Below are positions 25,426 through 34,147 of a DNA stretch of 64,000 nt, piece by piece. The translations under genes and the position numbers were made by a program. How positions within the stretch are numbered: the first letter of the stretch is position 1; each line of letters begins with the position of its first letter. The DNA lies in contig JAPWHL010000010.1 in assembly GCA_027214255.1 (NCBI GenBank), positions 1-64,000 of the forward strand, in the 5' to 3' direction. Origin of the DNA: Roseovarius aestuarii. GTDB taxonomy: Bacteria; Pseudomonadota; Alphaproteobacteria; Rhodobacterales; Rhodobacteraceae. A model generated the notes under the pieces. It was given only the letters and a program-made list of their open reading frames with translations, searched no databases and was not told the origin of the DNA.

Positions 25426-27459
25426 TCAGGGCGCCGCCGCCCGCCCAAAGAAACCCACGCCATCTTTGATCATTTTCTGAAGCCGTGAATGCGGCGTCCA
25501 GATGTGCGGAGCAAGCGACTGAAACTGCTTCATATCCGCCTCGATCCGCAACAGTCCGGCGCGGTCCGCGCTGAACAACAATCCGCCCTTATCCGGTGAC
25601 ACATCATATCCTTGCAGGAACATAACCTCTAGATCGCAGGCCCGCGACGCGATCCCCGTAGACAACAGACGGGCGGATTCGTTTACGACCGCCGCATGCA
25701 GCGCCCGCGCGCACAGCGATGTGTCATACAAACCCCCATCCAATGCGGTGCGTTTCTGCGGGGCAGCTCCGCCATAGCTATAGGTGCCCTGCCCTGCGCG
25801 CACACCGGTCTGCCCCTGTGCAATAAGACGGCGCAGCAAGCTATTCTCAGGATGCGCCGGTTGCCCCCGCGCAGCTGCCAAATGATCCAGTCGGGCCAGC
25901 ACCACTTTCAACCCTTCGGTATCCATATGCCGAAACGGGCCCATCCCATAGCCCAGCGCCTCGGCACCGGCATCTACTGCATAAGGGTTGTGCCCCGTTG
26001 CAACCAAGGCCAGCGCGCCCGTCCATACAGCCCAATCCATGTTGCGCCCCAACATGCCCGGCATCGGAGCACTGCGCAATACGGTCTTGCCTGCTCCGGT
26101 GTTACCTCTGCTGGTCATGGCAGCGATCAGCGTGGCGGCCTGCTCGGGTTGCACATCTTCGGGCAGAGCCAATTCAGCCAGTGATGCGCTATGAGCCGGG
26201 GCATGCAAACGCAACCACATCATACCCCCATGAGCCACGGGGCGCACCCCATCGCTTTCGGTAATGCGCACGCGCGCCGCACCTGCCGGGCCCTCAACGC
26301 CACGCCCACCCATTTCCAACACCAATTGCGCCTCAGAGGCGGGGCCATCGTGCAATCGTGCCAACCTTGCCTCGCGGGTTTCAGCAGCAAGCCGACCGCG
26401 TGCCACCTCACCGTCATACATTTGCGCCACGCGTTGAATCAGATCTGCGCTGCGCTGGCCTTCGTCCAAAGCCAACCAGACGCGCCAACCAGCATTCAGT
26501 GCCATTGCGGTCACCTCGGCAAACGGGCCCCGTGGACCGGTCAGCACAACATCAGTCACAGTCTGCGCGCCAGTCAGGGAAACGCCCGGCACCTTCGCCG
26601 CACGACGTTGAACAATCAACAAATGGCGCATCACACAAGAAGCGTCTGACGCGACGCTTTCTTCAAACAGAACCTCTTCCAGGTCCAGGCCACGCTCAAA
26701 CGGCAGTAGTTGAGCGGCTTCAACGCAACGCAAAACCAAGGCGGCGGCACCCTCTTTAGTCCGCGGCCGCGCTGCAACCAAGGCACGCATATACGCTTGC
26801 GGATCGGCCAAGCCATCACTGCGCGCACCGCTGCGCGTCCACAGTCCGGATTGAGCCAGACGGCCCGCCAACGCGATGGCGACAGGGACTGGATCACCGT
26901 CAACAACAGCATCCAAGACCGGCGCAATCACCCCATCTCCGGCCTGAACAAGCCGCCCACTAAGCATCAAATCCAGCGCACCTTCAGCGCCGATCATCCG
27001 CGCCAATCGTTGCGTCACGCCGCCCGATGGAACCAGGCCCAGTTTGATATCCGGCGCGGCCATCCGCGCCCCGCGCCGCGCAACGCGGCCATGTGCAGCC
27101 AGGGCCAAGGCAAGCCCCGCGCCCAAGGCAACGCCATCAATGGCCGCAACGACCGGTTTGGCACTGTCCTCTATCAGCCGGGTCGTGGCTCCAATCGAGG
27201 TTTCGCATGGGGTTGGCGCACTGTAATCCAGTACGTTTATACCTGCGCTGAAGCGGCCATTGGCCCCGGTCAATACGATGGCTTGAATCTCTGGGGCTTC
27301 ATTGGCGGTGTTTATGGCTTGCATCAGCTCGGCTCGCACGCCCGCCGTCAACGCCCCCGACGTACCGCATACCATTGACAAAACCCGCACCGGCCCGTGA
27401 TCTTGTTGCTGCACCTGATCCGCCACGTCAAAATCCCGTTCATTCACACAGAAAACCAC
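25426..27459 (-). CDS. FadB-like multidomain protein with substituted catalytic residues
   Basis: A 677-residue protein with the layout of fatty-oxidation alpha subunits: crotonase domain (about 15-200), 3-hydroxyacyl-CoA dehydrogenase NAD domain (about 295-470) and C-terminal dehydrogenase domains (about 470-677). The crotonase oxyanion segment is recognisable (FSAGINV), but by alignment to E. coli FadB both catalytic glutamates are replaced: Glu119 by Ala117 and Glu139 by Asp137. In the dehydrogenase half the glycine motif is disrupted (LTGPRGPF) and catalytic His450 is replaced by Arg417, while the paired Glu is kept (Glu429). The frame is open throughout, so this is not simple decay. It may bind acyl-CoA without ordinary beta-oxidation chemistry. 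The GTG start at 27459 is uncertain. Confidence 0.8.
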   Translation of the reverse strand: MVFCVNERDFDVADQVQQQDHGPVRVLSMVCGTSGALTAGVRAELMQAINTANEAPEIQAIVLTGANGRFSAGINVLDYSAPTPCETSIGATTRLIEDSAKPVVAAIDGVALGAGLALALAAHGRVARRGARMAAPDIKLGLVPSGGVTQRLARMIGAEGALDLMLSGRLVQAGDGVIAPVLDAVVDGDPVPVAIALAGRLAQSGLWTRSGARSDGLADPQAYMRALVAARPRTKEGAAALVLRCVEAAQLLPFERGLDLEEVLFEESVASDASCVMRHLLIVQRRAAKVPGVSLTGAQTVTDVVLTGPRGPFAEVTAMALNAGWRVWLALDEGQRSADLIQRVAQMYDGEVARGRLAAETREARLARLHDGPASEAQLVLEMGGRGVEGPAGAARVRITESDGVRPVAHGGMMWLRLHAPAHSASLAELALPEDVQPEQAATLIAAMTSRGNTGAGKTVLRSAPMPGMLGRNMDWAVWTGALALVATGHNPYAVDAGAEALGYGMGPFRHMDTEGLKVVLARLDHLAAARGQPAHPENSLLRRLIAQGQTGVRAGQGTYSYGGAAPQKRTALDGGLYDTSLCARALHAAVVNESARLLSTGIASRACDLEVMFLQGYDVSPDKGGLLFSADRAGLLRIEADMKQFQSLAPHIWTPHSRLQKMIKDGVGFFGRAAAP

Positions 27460-27791
27460 TTGTAAGTAGACCGAATCCGGTCGCTAAGGGCAAGTGATAT
27501 GCATATCTGATTGCGGACAGGGCGCGATTGTCCCCTTTTGTGGGTCAACCGTCATTTGGGGGGGGCAAGGCGCTGCCGCGATTTCCTTGGCCGCCAGACA
27601 CGATGCGCTTCACTGTCCATGGAAGAGGCCTTGCCGCACACAAAAGCGGCGCGGCGCTCTCTTATCTGTTACGCCCGTGTCTGCTGTTGACGGCTGTTTT
27701 GAGCGAAGGTCGGGATCGCGCGTCTTTCATGGGCGGCATCAAATAGCGGTGCCCCCCGCAATGGCCGTCGGCTTTGTGCAACGTAAGGGCC
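27460..27791. other. 332-base gap upstream of the FadB-like gene
   Basis: No convincing gene is seen. A perfect 12-base palindrome GATATGCATATC lies at 27496-27507, 37 bases before the FadB-like start, and could be an operator. A run of eight G residues is at 27558-27565. Open frames on the plus strand here have no coding character. Confidence 0.4.
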
Positions 27792-28952
27792 TCATTGATA
27801 ACTTAACTGATCGGCCAAGCCTGTGGCATCGACCGAGAGCTCTGAGTTTTGCTGATCCGGACGAGGGCCAGTTTGCTTGCCACCTTGTATTGTTGGCTTG
27901 GGCGATGTCTCGGTCATATCCATTGAATTGCGCGCATCCACTGGGGCGGATTGCGCCACGGCGTCTTTTACGTTTCGCTCGTGTTTCACAGTCTTTGCAC
28001 CCTCCGCAGCCTCACCGTCCAACCAAGTAGACGAAAGGCCACGGCGCAAAGCAACATCTTGGTCTGTGCTAACCTCTGCGGGCGTATGGCCCTCTGAGGA
28101 CAAGCGAACCGCCCGCGCTCCGTTCACCTGCCCCAGCCGCCCTACAGCAACTTTGTGTTTCTGGCTGGCCTCCAGTCGTGCTTCCATCGGTCGATCCATC
28201 GAAAACGGCAACACCTCGCCCACTTCAAACGCACAAACCTGACTTAGGGGCAAACGGATGCGGCCCAAAACCGCTTCAAGGCTTACCGGGGCGTCCATCG
28301 CGCTATGCTCTAGCGTGTACAAGGTTTCAACGTCCTGTTGTGGATCAGATTGTGGTGCCTTGGCAGGGACAGGCAACAGCACACAGATTGCGCCGGTTTG
28401 CCCCACATCACCTGCCTCTACATACAATCGAAACACGTGAAACGCCGGGGCGTGCAGTGCCAACGTCATAGAACGCGCATCCTCCATCATGACGCCAAAG
28501 CGAAAGCCGCTGGCCCAGTGATCTGGCGTTTCTTCCTTCAACAGAGCCTCGGCCCCGGCCAAAGCCGCATCAATCAAGGGCGAAACAATCGCCGCATCAG
28601 TGCGCGTGACCGGGCGATCCGCCGGAACCCGCCCCGTGACACGCCCAGTCGTTTGAACCTCGATAAGTGCGTTGAGCAAGGACAGGTCCACCCGGACCCC
28701 ACCACACACGCCCGCCGGTCCATCCAACAGCATCAGGAGCCCGCCACCATCCAATTCGGTGCGCACTGCGGTTTGTGACAGTTCCACTTGTTCCAGCGCC
28801 GTCACAACCAAAGCCAGATCGAACAACTGATCCGCCGACGTGGCCAAGGACAGGCGCAGTGCCTTGGCGGTGGACATCGCCCGCGCCTGATACTCTTCGC
28901 GTGCGACACGCGCTTTGCGATGGATAACTGTGTTTCCCTTGCCGTCTGACAT
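27792..28952 (-). CDS. FliM/FliN-like SpoA-domain protein
   Basis: A 386-residue protein. Residues about 230-300 match the C-terminal SpoA fold of FliM/FliN motor-switch proteins (VSLEAVLGRIRLPLSQVCAF, then VGEVLPFSMDRPMEARLEAS and a G-LGQVNG turn). The middle part (about 40-220) may correspond to the CheC-like FliM core. The N-terminal CheY-binding motif of FliM is not seen, and the last 80 residues are charged and low in order. No other flagellar gene is nearby; its neighbour upstream on the same strand is a sensor kinase with a receiver-only partner. It could be a motor-switch paralog or a signalling adaptor. Confidence 0.65.
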   Translation of the reverse strand: MSDGKGNTVIHRKARVAREEYQARAMSTAKALRLSLATSADQLFDLALVVTALEQVELSQTAVRTELDGGGLLMLLDGPAGVCGGVRVDLSLLNALIEVQTTGRVTGRVPADRPVTRTDAAIVSPLIDAALAGAEALLKEETPDHWASGFRFGVMMEDARSMTLALHAPAFHVFRLYVEAGDVGQTGAICVLLPVPAKAPQSDPQQDVETLYTLEHSAMDAPVSLEAVLGRIRLPLSQVCAFEVGEVLPFSMDRPMEARLEASQKHKVAVGRLGQVNGARAVRLSSEGHTPAEVSTDQDVALRRGLSSTWLDGEAAEGAKTVKHERNVKDAVAQSAPVDARNSMDMTETSPKPTIQGGKQTGPRPDQQNSELSVDATGLADQLSYQ

Positions 28953-29055
28953 ACGTCTTGCCGCGCCCCTAAGACCTTGAGTGATAAATTCACCCTATGT
29001 GCGCATCAGTTACCATTTCCTGAATACTGCCCCTGAAACCCGGAAGATCCGCCGT

Positions 29056-31722
29056 TTACATCGCATGCGGCAATTGCACGCGAAACGCCGCGCCCCCCTG
29101 CCCCGGAAGATAGCTGATAGAGCCGCCCAATCGCTGGATGATTTCACGACAAATCGCCAGCCCAAGCCCTGCGCCGCCCGCCTTGGTTTCACCCAAGCGC
29201 GAGAATTTTTCAAATATCAGCGCATGATCGGCCAAGGCGATACCACTGCCATTATCAACAAAATCCACAATCACGTCCCGACCCTGTAGCACCACCCGGA
29301 TTTCCAGCGCCGGATCAGCAGCATCGCAATACTTGCGCGCATTGGCGATGAGGTTGATGAACACCTGCGCCAGCCGATGCACATCCGTGCGCAGCGCAAC
29401 GTTTTCAGCAGCGCGATCACGCGTGATGCGCAACGGCCCCGGTGCGCCCCCTGCCGCGGCAACCGCACGGTCCAAAGTTTCCGCCAATGTGCCGTGTTGT
29501 ACATTCAATTCAACCTGCCCGTTTTCCAAAACGCTCAGATCAAGCAAGTCGTCCAAGAGCCGGGTTAGTCGCAGCGATTCATCATGGATGATGGTTGCAT
29601 ATTTTTGCTGATCGCCGGGTCGCAGCCCGTCATGATCGCGCAAAATTTCCGAGAACGCGCGAATAGACGTCATCGGCGTGCGCAATTCATGGCTGACCTG
29701 ACTGAGAAAGCCGTCCTTTTGAACCGACAGCTGGGTCATCTTTTCATTGGCCTCGCGCAATTGGCGCGCAGTGCGGGCCTGTTCGGCCGATTTCGCCTCT
29801 AGCTGGTTGGAATATTCCATAATTTGCGCGGTTTCGTCAGCAACAGCCAACAGATCCTCGACCGAAACGGTGGCCCGTCCGACGATCTGGCTGATCATCG
29901 CATGGGCAGTCGCCGCGCCGACAGAGCCCGACAGTTTGCGCTCCAATGCTTCTAGGAAGTCGGGGGAGGGTTCGGGCAGATACCCTGACAGGCCCTGCGC
30001 ACGCGCGGCCTGAGCAAACAACGTCTGCGCCTCGTCCGAACCCATGATGCGCTGGGCCATAATCAGTAGGTCCTCGGACTGTGCCAACCCGCCAGACCAA
30101 CTGCCAGCGGTGCGCGAATGTTCAAACACGTTGACAAATTGCGCCCCTTGCAAACGCTCGACCGGTTTGGGGAATGTGATGATCGACACCGCACAGAATG
30201 CCGCCGTATTCAAAAGGATCGACCACATGACCGCATGGACCAGCGGGTCCATCCCGTCGGCCCCGAACAAAGCCTGAGGGCGCAGCCAGCTAAGGCCAAG
30301 AAACCCGTTCTCCATCACATCCACGGGCAGGATGACGCCGGCGCCAAAACTGGGCAAAAACAACGTATAAAGCCACAAGGCAAATCCGACACCCAGCCCC
30401 GCCATCGCGCCCAGACGCGTGGCCCCTCGCCAGAACAATCCCCCCATAAGGGCCGGCAGGAACTGCGCCACCCCGGCAAAAGACACTAGGCCGATTGCGG
30501 CCAAAGCCGTCCCCGCCCCTGACAGGCGGAAATAGAGATACCCCAACAGAATGACGCCACCGATGGACATACGACGCGCCAGCAACGCAACGTTACGCAT
30601 GTCGCCAGACATCACCGCAGTGCCGCCCGTGACCTTCAACCAGATCGGCATCACGATGTGGTTTGACACCATTGTCGACATCGCGATGGCTGTCACGATC
30701 ACCATTGACGTAGCCGATGAAAACCCTCCCAGAAAACTAAGGATGGCCAGCCCTTCTTGGCCCGCCATCAACGGCAGGTTCAGAACGAACAAATCAGGAT
30801 TTGCGCCACTCGGTAACAGATCAAGCCCAGCAACGGCGATGGGAACGACAAACAGGCTGATCAACATCACGTACAATGGAAAGGCCCAGGCCGCGGTGCG
30901 CAAATGCCCTTCGTCCTGATTTTCAACCACCAACACCTGAAACATCCTTGGCAGACACAAGAACGCGGCGGCCGACAGCATAGTCAGCCCCACCCAACGG
31001 CTGCCCGATACTTCAAACTCGGCGAGCTTGGACGCGTCGATCCGCTCGATCATATGGGTCAGCCCATCCCCCAACCCCCACACCACATAAATGCCCACGG
31101 CCAGCAATGCGAACAGCTTAACCACCGCCTCCAAGGCGATAGCGATGACCACGCCGTGATGACGCTCATTCGCGTCCAGGTTTCGAGTGCCAAACAGGAT
31201 CGTAAACGCGGTCAAGCCCAGCGCGACGTAAAGGGCGGTCAATTGCAGATTTCCCGCCCCCGTCAGTCGATCTTCGGATGAAAACGCCGCAAAGGACAGC
31301 GTGACCGATTGAAGCTGCAGAGCGATGTAGGGCGTCGTTCCGATCACGGCCAACAAGGTGACGCACACCGCCAATGTGTTGGATTTCCCATATCGCGAGC
31401 TGATCATATCCGCGATCGAGGTAATCCTTTGGCTGCGCCCGATGCGCACCATTTTCCGCAGGGTCCACCACCAGCCGATCATCACCAATGTCGGGCCAAG
31501 GTAGATCGTCAGATATTCTAACCCCGAGCGCGCCGCAAAGCCAACCGCGCCGTAAAACGTCCAAGCGGTGCAGTAGATCGATAATGACAGCGTATAGATC
31601 AACGGCGAGCGCAACCATGCCCCCCGCCCGCGCCGCGCCGCGCGATCCGCTGCGAACGCGACAACAAACAAAAACACCACATAGGTCAGGCACACTGCGA
31701 CAAGGAGGTTCAGCATCGCCAT
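29056..31722 (-). CDS. SLC5-STAC sensor histidine kinase (CrbS/CbrA-type)
   Basis: An 888-residue kinase. The N-terminal 500 residues form a sodium/solute-symporter-like (SLC5) domain with about 13 membrane segments (SLSIYCTAWTFYGAVGFAAR; GFSSATSMVIVTAIAMSTMV). About 520-600 looks like a STAC linker (LLIMAQRIMG; LERKLSGSVGAATAHAM). A coiled coil leads to HisKA with VSHELRTPMTS (phospho-His), and HATPase_c has N, G1 and G2 boxes (LIANARKYC, DNGSGI, GAGLGLAI). No receiver domain is attached. In other bacteria CrbS and CbrA of this type control acetate or amino-acid use. ATG at 31722 overlaps the stop of the small membrane gene by one base. Confidence 0.9.
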   Translation of the reverse strand: MAMLNLLVAVCLTYVVFLFVVAFAADRAARRGRGAWLRSPLIYTLSLSIYCTAWTFYGAVGFAARSGLEYLTIYLGPTLVMIGWWWTLRKMVRIGRSQRITSIADMISSRYGKSNTLAVCVTLLAVIGTTPYIALQLQSVTLSFAAFSSEDRLTGAGNLQLTALYVALGLTAFTILFGTRNLDANERHHGVVIAIALEAVVKLFALLAVGIYVVWGLGDGLTHMIERIDASKLAEFEVSGSRWVGLTMLSAAAFLCLPRMFQVLVVENQDEGHLRTAAWAFPLYVMLISLFVVPIAVAGLDLLPSGANPDLFVLNLPLMAGQEGLAILSFLGGFSSATSMVIVTAIAMSTMVSNHIVMPIWLKVTGGTAVMSGDMRNVALLARRMSIGGVILLGYLYFRLSGAGTALAAIGLVSFAGVAQFLPALMGGLFWRGATRLGAMAGLGVGFALWLYTLFLPSFGAGVILPVDVMENGFLGLSWLRPQALFGADGMDPLVHAVMWSILLNTAAFCAVSIITFPKPVERLQGAQFVNVFEHSRTAGSWSGGLAQSEDLLIMAQRIMGSDEAQTLFAQAARAQGLSGYLPEPSPDFLEALERKLSGSVGAATAHAMISQIVGRATVSVEDLLAVADETAQIMEYSNQLEAKSAEQARTARQLREANEKMTQLSVQKDGFLSQVSHELRTPMTSIRAFSEILRDHDGLRPGDQQKYATIIHDESLRLTRLLDDLLDLSVLENGQVELNVQHGTLAETLDRAVAAAGGAPGPLRITRDRAAENVALRTDVHRLAQVFINLIANARKYCDAADPALEIRVVLQGRDVIVDFVDNGSGIALADHALIFEKFSRLGETKAGGAGLGLAICREIIQRLGGSISYLPGQGGAAFRVQLPHAM

Positions 31723-32051
31723 CACTCAGGCCCGGTTACGCCGTCATGCTCTGCCGCGCGCAGTACAAGCGTGGCATCTGCCGGTGAGACCTCTGGCGAG
31801 TCTTCGGATGGTTCGGGGCGCAAATAGCGCGATACAACCCCAGACAGAACACCCAAGCCACCCCAAACGCAAAACAAGTAGATCATGACATCAGAGGTGC
31901 GCGCGCCATCTTGGCCGCCGGCCCATAACAGGGGCATCAGTAACAGCAACGTCCCCAACACAGGCAACAGGGCAGCCGCGTCTGCCATTCTGCGACGCCG
32001 ATAGGTGCGCCGCCCCACGAATATCGGGCGCGGTATGTCCGGGTCGCTCAT
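31722..32051 (-). CDS. Small two-helix membrane protein between regulator and kinase
   Basis: A 109-residue protein. A basic N-terminus (GRRTYRRRR, about 13-21) is followed by two hydrophobic segments (about 24-45 and 55-75) and an acidic tail. It overlaps the response-regulator stop by four bases and the kinase start by one, so all three are translationally coupled. Position suggests a subunit or modulator of the SLC5-type kinase, as small partner subunits exist for some solute symporters. No family is recognised. Confidence 0.75.
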   Translation of the reverse strand: MSDPDIPRPIFVGRRTYRRRRMADAAALLPVLGTLLLLMPLLWAGGQDGARTSDVMIYLFCVWGGLGVLSGVVSRYLRPEPSEDSPEVSPADATLVLRAAEHDGVTGPE

Positions 32052-32416
32052 GTGCCGACCAGTTCGCGGACCGCGCTTAACATTTCAGAATTGGAAAACG
32101 GTTTGGTCATGTAGCGGTTGACGCCGCCCTGTTCCGCCAGCTCGCGATCCTTGCGTTGACCGCGCGCTGTCAGCATCAAAACCGGGGTTGCGGCCAAGTC
32201 GTCCGAATTTCGGATGTCGGTGAGAATATCAAACCCGCTACGTCCGGGCAGCATCACGTCAAGGATCACCAGATCAGGTCGACGTGCGCGTACAACATCC
32301 ACTGCATCACGCCCATTGGAATGGGTTTTGACCTGCCAGCCGTCCCGCGACAGAATAAAACTGATCGCCTCGATGATGTTCGGCTCGTCCTCGATCAGCA
32401 GAACCTGTCTGTTCAT
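32048..32416 (-). CDS. Single-domain response regulator (receiver only)
   Basis: A 122-residue CheY-like protein. The acidic pocket is IEDEP, the phospho-acceptor Asp is in LVILDVMLPGRSG (about residue 52), the Thr is in LMLTARG and the Lys in YMTKPFS. No DNA-binding or enzymatic output domain is present, so it must act through a protein partner or phosphorelay. It is the first gene of the RR-membrane protein-kinase operon and the presumed partner of the kinase. ATG at 32416 is chosen by homology. Confidence 0.93.
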   Translation of the reverse strand: MNRQVLLIEDEPNIIEAISFILSRDGWQVKTHSNGRDAVDVVRARRPDLVILDVMLPGRSGFDILTDIRNSDDLAATPVLMLTARGQRKDRELAEQGGVNRYMTKPFSNSEMLSAVRELVGT

Positions 32417-32594
32417 GCGGCGCGCCCCTCCCCTAGGTTGCGATGCGTGGCTGTATGATATCTCAGCGCCCGGTTTTCCCAATCCACGTGCGCAGGGTCA
32501 CAGTATCACAGCAATCCGCGCCGCATGTCAAAAACCAATGCGATCTTAGTGCGAAATAGGGGTATTGCACAGAACCAACTGCCACTTTCGCCCT

Positions 32595-33929
32595 CTAAGT
32601 CGGCTCACCCCCACCTTCCAGCAGCGAGGACTCGCGCCGGGCAACGCAGCGCGTGCGCGCGCATATGCGGCAACTGGTGCCGACGGGCTGTATCGTGTGC
32701 GCCTCCTCTGGCGCGTCTTCTTCGTTCGCGGGCCACAGAAACATCACCCCGCGCAGCAAAGGCGGCTCGTTCACAGCCATCGCCTCAATCGGCGCGACAC
32801 AGGCCAGCGCATTGACCGTGCGCGCATCGCGGGTGGGTTGGATCAGGCGTTGTTGCACGGCACCTGCCGGTTGAGACAGCACGCGAAACACCGGCCACAA
32901 AGGACAACTGCCCGCCAGCCGTGTCATCGCGAACCCGTCCAACGGGCGCCGCAGCAACATCGCCCCGGCTCCATCGACAATCACCAATCCAACCGGCCCC
33001 ACATCCTTCACCGGCAGAAACGCCAACCGGCGCAGCAATGTCGCCAGATCGACCTGAAGACGCCGCGCCAGCGCCGCAGGATGCATCCCGATTTCTGCCA
33101 AAGCCGCACGCAACGGCCCCAGCGGCACACGCACTGCATCCGTGCGGTATTGCTGCAAAGCGCTGCGACACAGGCTGCGGGCGCTGGACAGGCTCAGGAT
33201 ATCGCTATCTGCTACCAGCGCATCGATATCCCCACCACCGCCGGGTTCTAACGCTTCAAAATGATAATCATGCGCTGCCAGAAACTGATCCATCTCTTCT
33301 TGGGGCGAGCGGATATCGCTGGCGGATCCCGGCGCAGCATCCAAGTAACGTACCAGTTCCTCGGCCCCTTCGGCCAATCGTCGGCTGTCTTCGTTAATGT
33401 TGCGATGAAATCGTGCCTGCCATTCCGGCTCTAGCTGGCGGGTATCCACCAGAATGGACGCGGTGGATCGAATGGCGGTGACAACGGACAGGACTTCGTG
33501 CAGGGATTCCGCCAAATGCGGATCATGCGCCAACCTGTCGGTCAACGCCTGCACCAAACGCTCGCGTTGCTCGCTCCGCTGATAGGTATCAGCCAACAAC
33601 TGCGCCCAGCCGGGAAACCGCCCGGCAAACTCCTCCAAACGGTCCAGTTCGGGGGGCGCGGTGCCATCGGTGCGCGGGGTCTGACTGACCACATCACGCA
33701 GGCCAGATAGCAACGCTGCCTCGCCCCCCTGACTGAGGACCGGAACATCAACCTCCAAGGCCTCGGCCAGACGCAACAGTATCTTTCCGCCGATTCTACG
33801 TCGGTTGTGTTCAATCAAATTCAGATAGGACGGCGAAATACCCGCCAAGTCCGCCAATGCGCTTTGGCGCATCCCTTGGGATAGTCGCCGCTGGCGAATA
33901 CGCGTTCCGATCGTCGAGCTTTCCGTCAC
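32595..33929 (-). CDS. ScfR/PccR-type HTH regulator (DUF2083)
   Basis: A 444-residue regulator. An XRE helix-turn-helix lies at about 8-62 (MRQSALADLAGISPSYLNLI). A long middle region follows, and a C-terminal DUF2083 domain ends with the characteristic cysteine cluster CRICARTRC. This family includes PccR of Rhodobacter and RamB of Corynebacterium, which respond to short-chain acyl-CoA status and control acetate or propionate genes. GTG at 33929 is chosen because AAGGAA stands seven bases upstream; a TTG at 33950 is possible. The gene is divergent from the HAAT transporter and acs genes, which makes them its likely targets. Confidence 0.85.
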   Translation of the reverse strand: MTESSTIGTRIRQRRLSQGMRQSALADLAGISPSYLNLIEHNRRRIGGKILLRLAEALEVDVPVLSQGGEAALLSGLRDVVSQTPRTDGTAPPELDRLEEFAGRFPGWAQLLADTYQRSEQRERLVQALTDRLAHDPHLAESLHEVLSVVTAIRSTASILVDTRQLEPEWQARFHRNINEDSRRLAEGAEELVRYLDAAPGSASDIRSPQEEMDQFLAAHDYHFEALEPGGGGDIDALVADSDILSLSSARSLCRSALQQYRTDAVRVPLGPLRAALAEIGMHPAALARRLQVDLATLLRRLAFLPVKDVGPVGLVIVDGAGAMLLRRPLDGFAMTRLAGSCPLWPVFRVLSQPAGAVQQRLIQPTRDARTVNALACVAPIEAMAVNEPPLLRGVMFLWPANEEDAPEEAHTIQPVGTSCRICARTRCVARRESSLLEGGGEPT

Positions 33930-33969
33930 GTCATTTCCTTGGGTTTTCAACGCACTTACGTTGGGTTTG

Positions 33970-34035
33970 GAAATATTTTTACAAATCCTATCATAGTCGT
34001 GTGCATTTTTTTACAAAAATATTGTTTATATAAAA
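33970..34035. promoter_or_regulatory. Paired TTTACAAA boxes in the ScfR/HAAT divergent promoter
   Basis: TTTACAAA occurs at 33978-33985 and again at 34010-34017, exactly 32 bases apart (about three helical turns), in a very AT-rich stretch between the regulator and the importer operon. A related TATTTGCACA is at 34073-34082. RamB/PccR-type regulators are reported to recognise TTTGCAAA-like boxes, so these are candidate sites for the adjacent regulator; that link is inference. Confidence 0.5.
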
Positions 34036-34147
34036 GCAGTTGTTGAGATGTTTTCTTACCCTGTGTCATAAAGTATTTGCACATTAGTGCCATCTGGGAG
34101 GGTGCGGAGGAGGACCTTTCCATGATTTATTTTTTGGGAGGATTCTT

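Noticed and set aside
27494..28030. Plus-strand open frame of 178 codons starting in the gap before the FliM-like gene
   Set aside because: It runs into the FliM-like gene on the opposite strand, has no ribosome site and shows no protein-like pattern.
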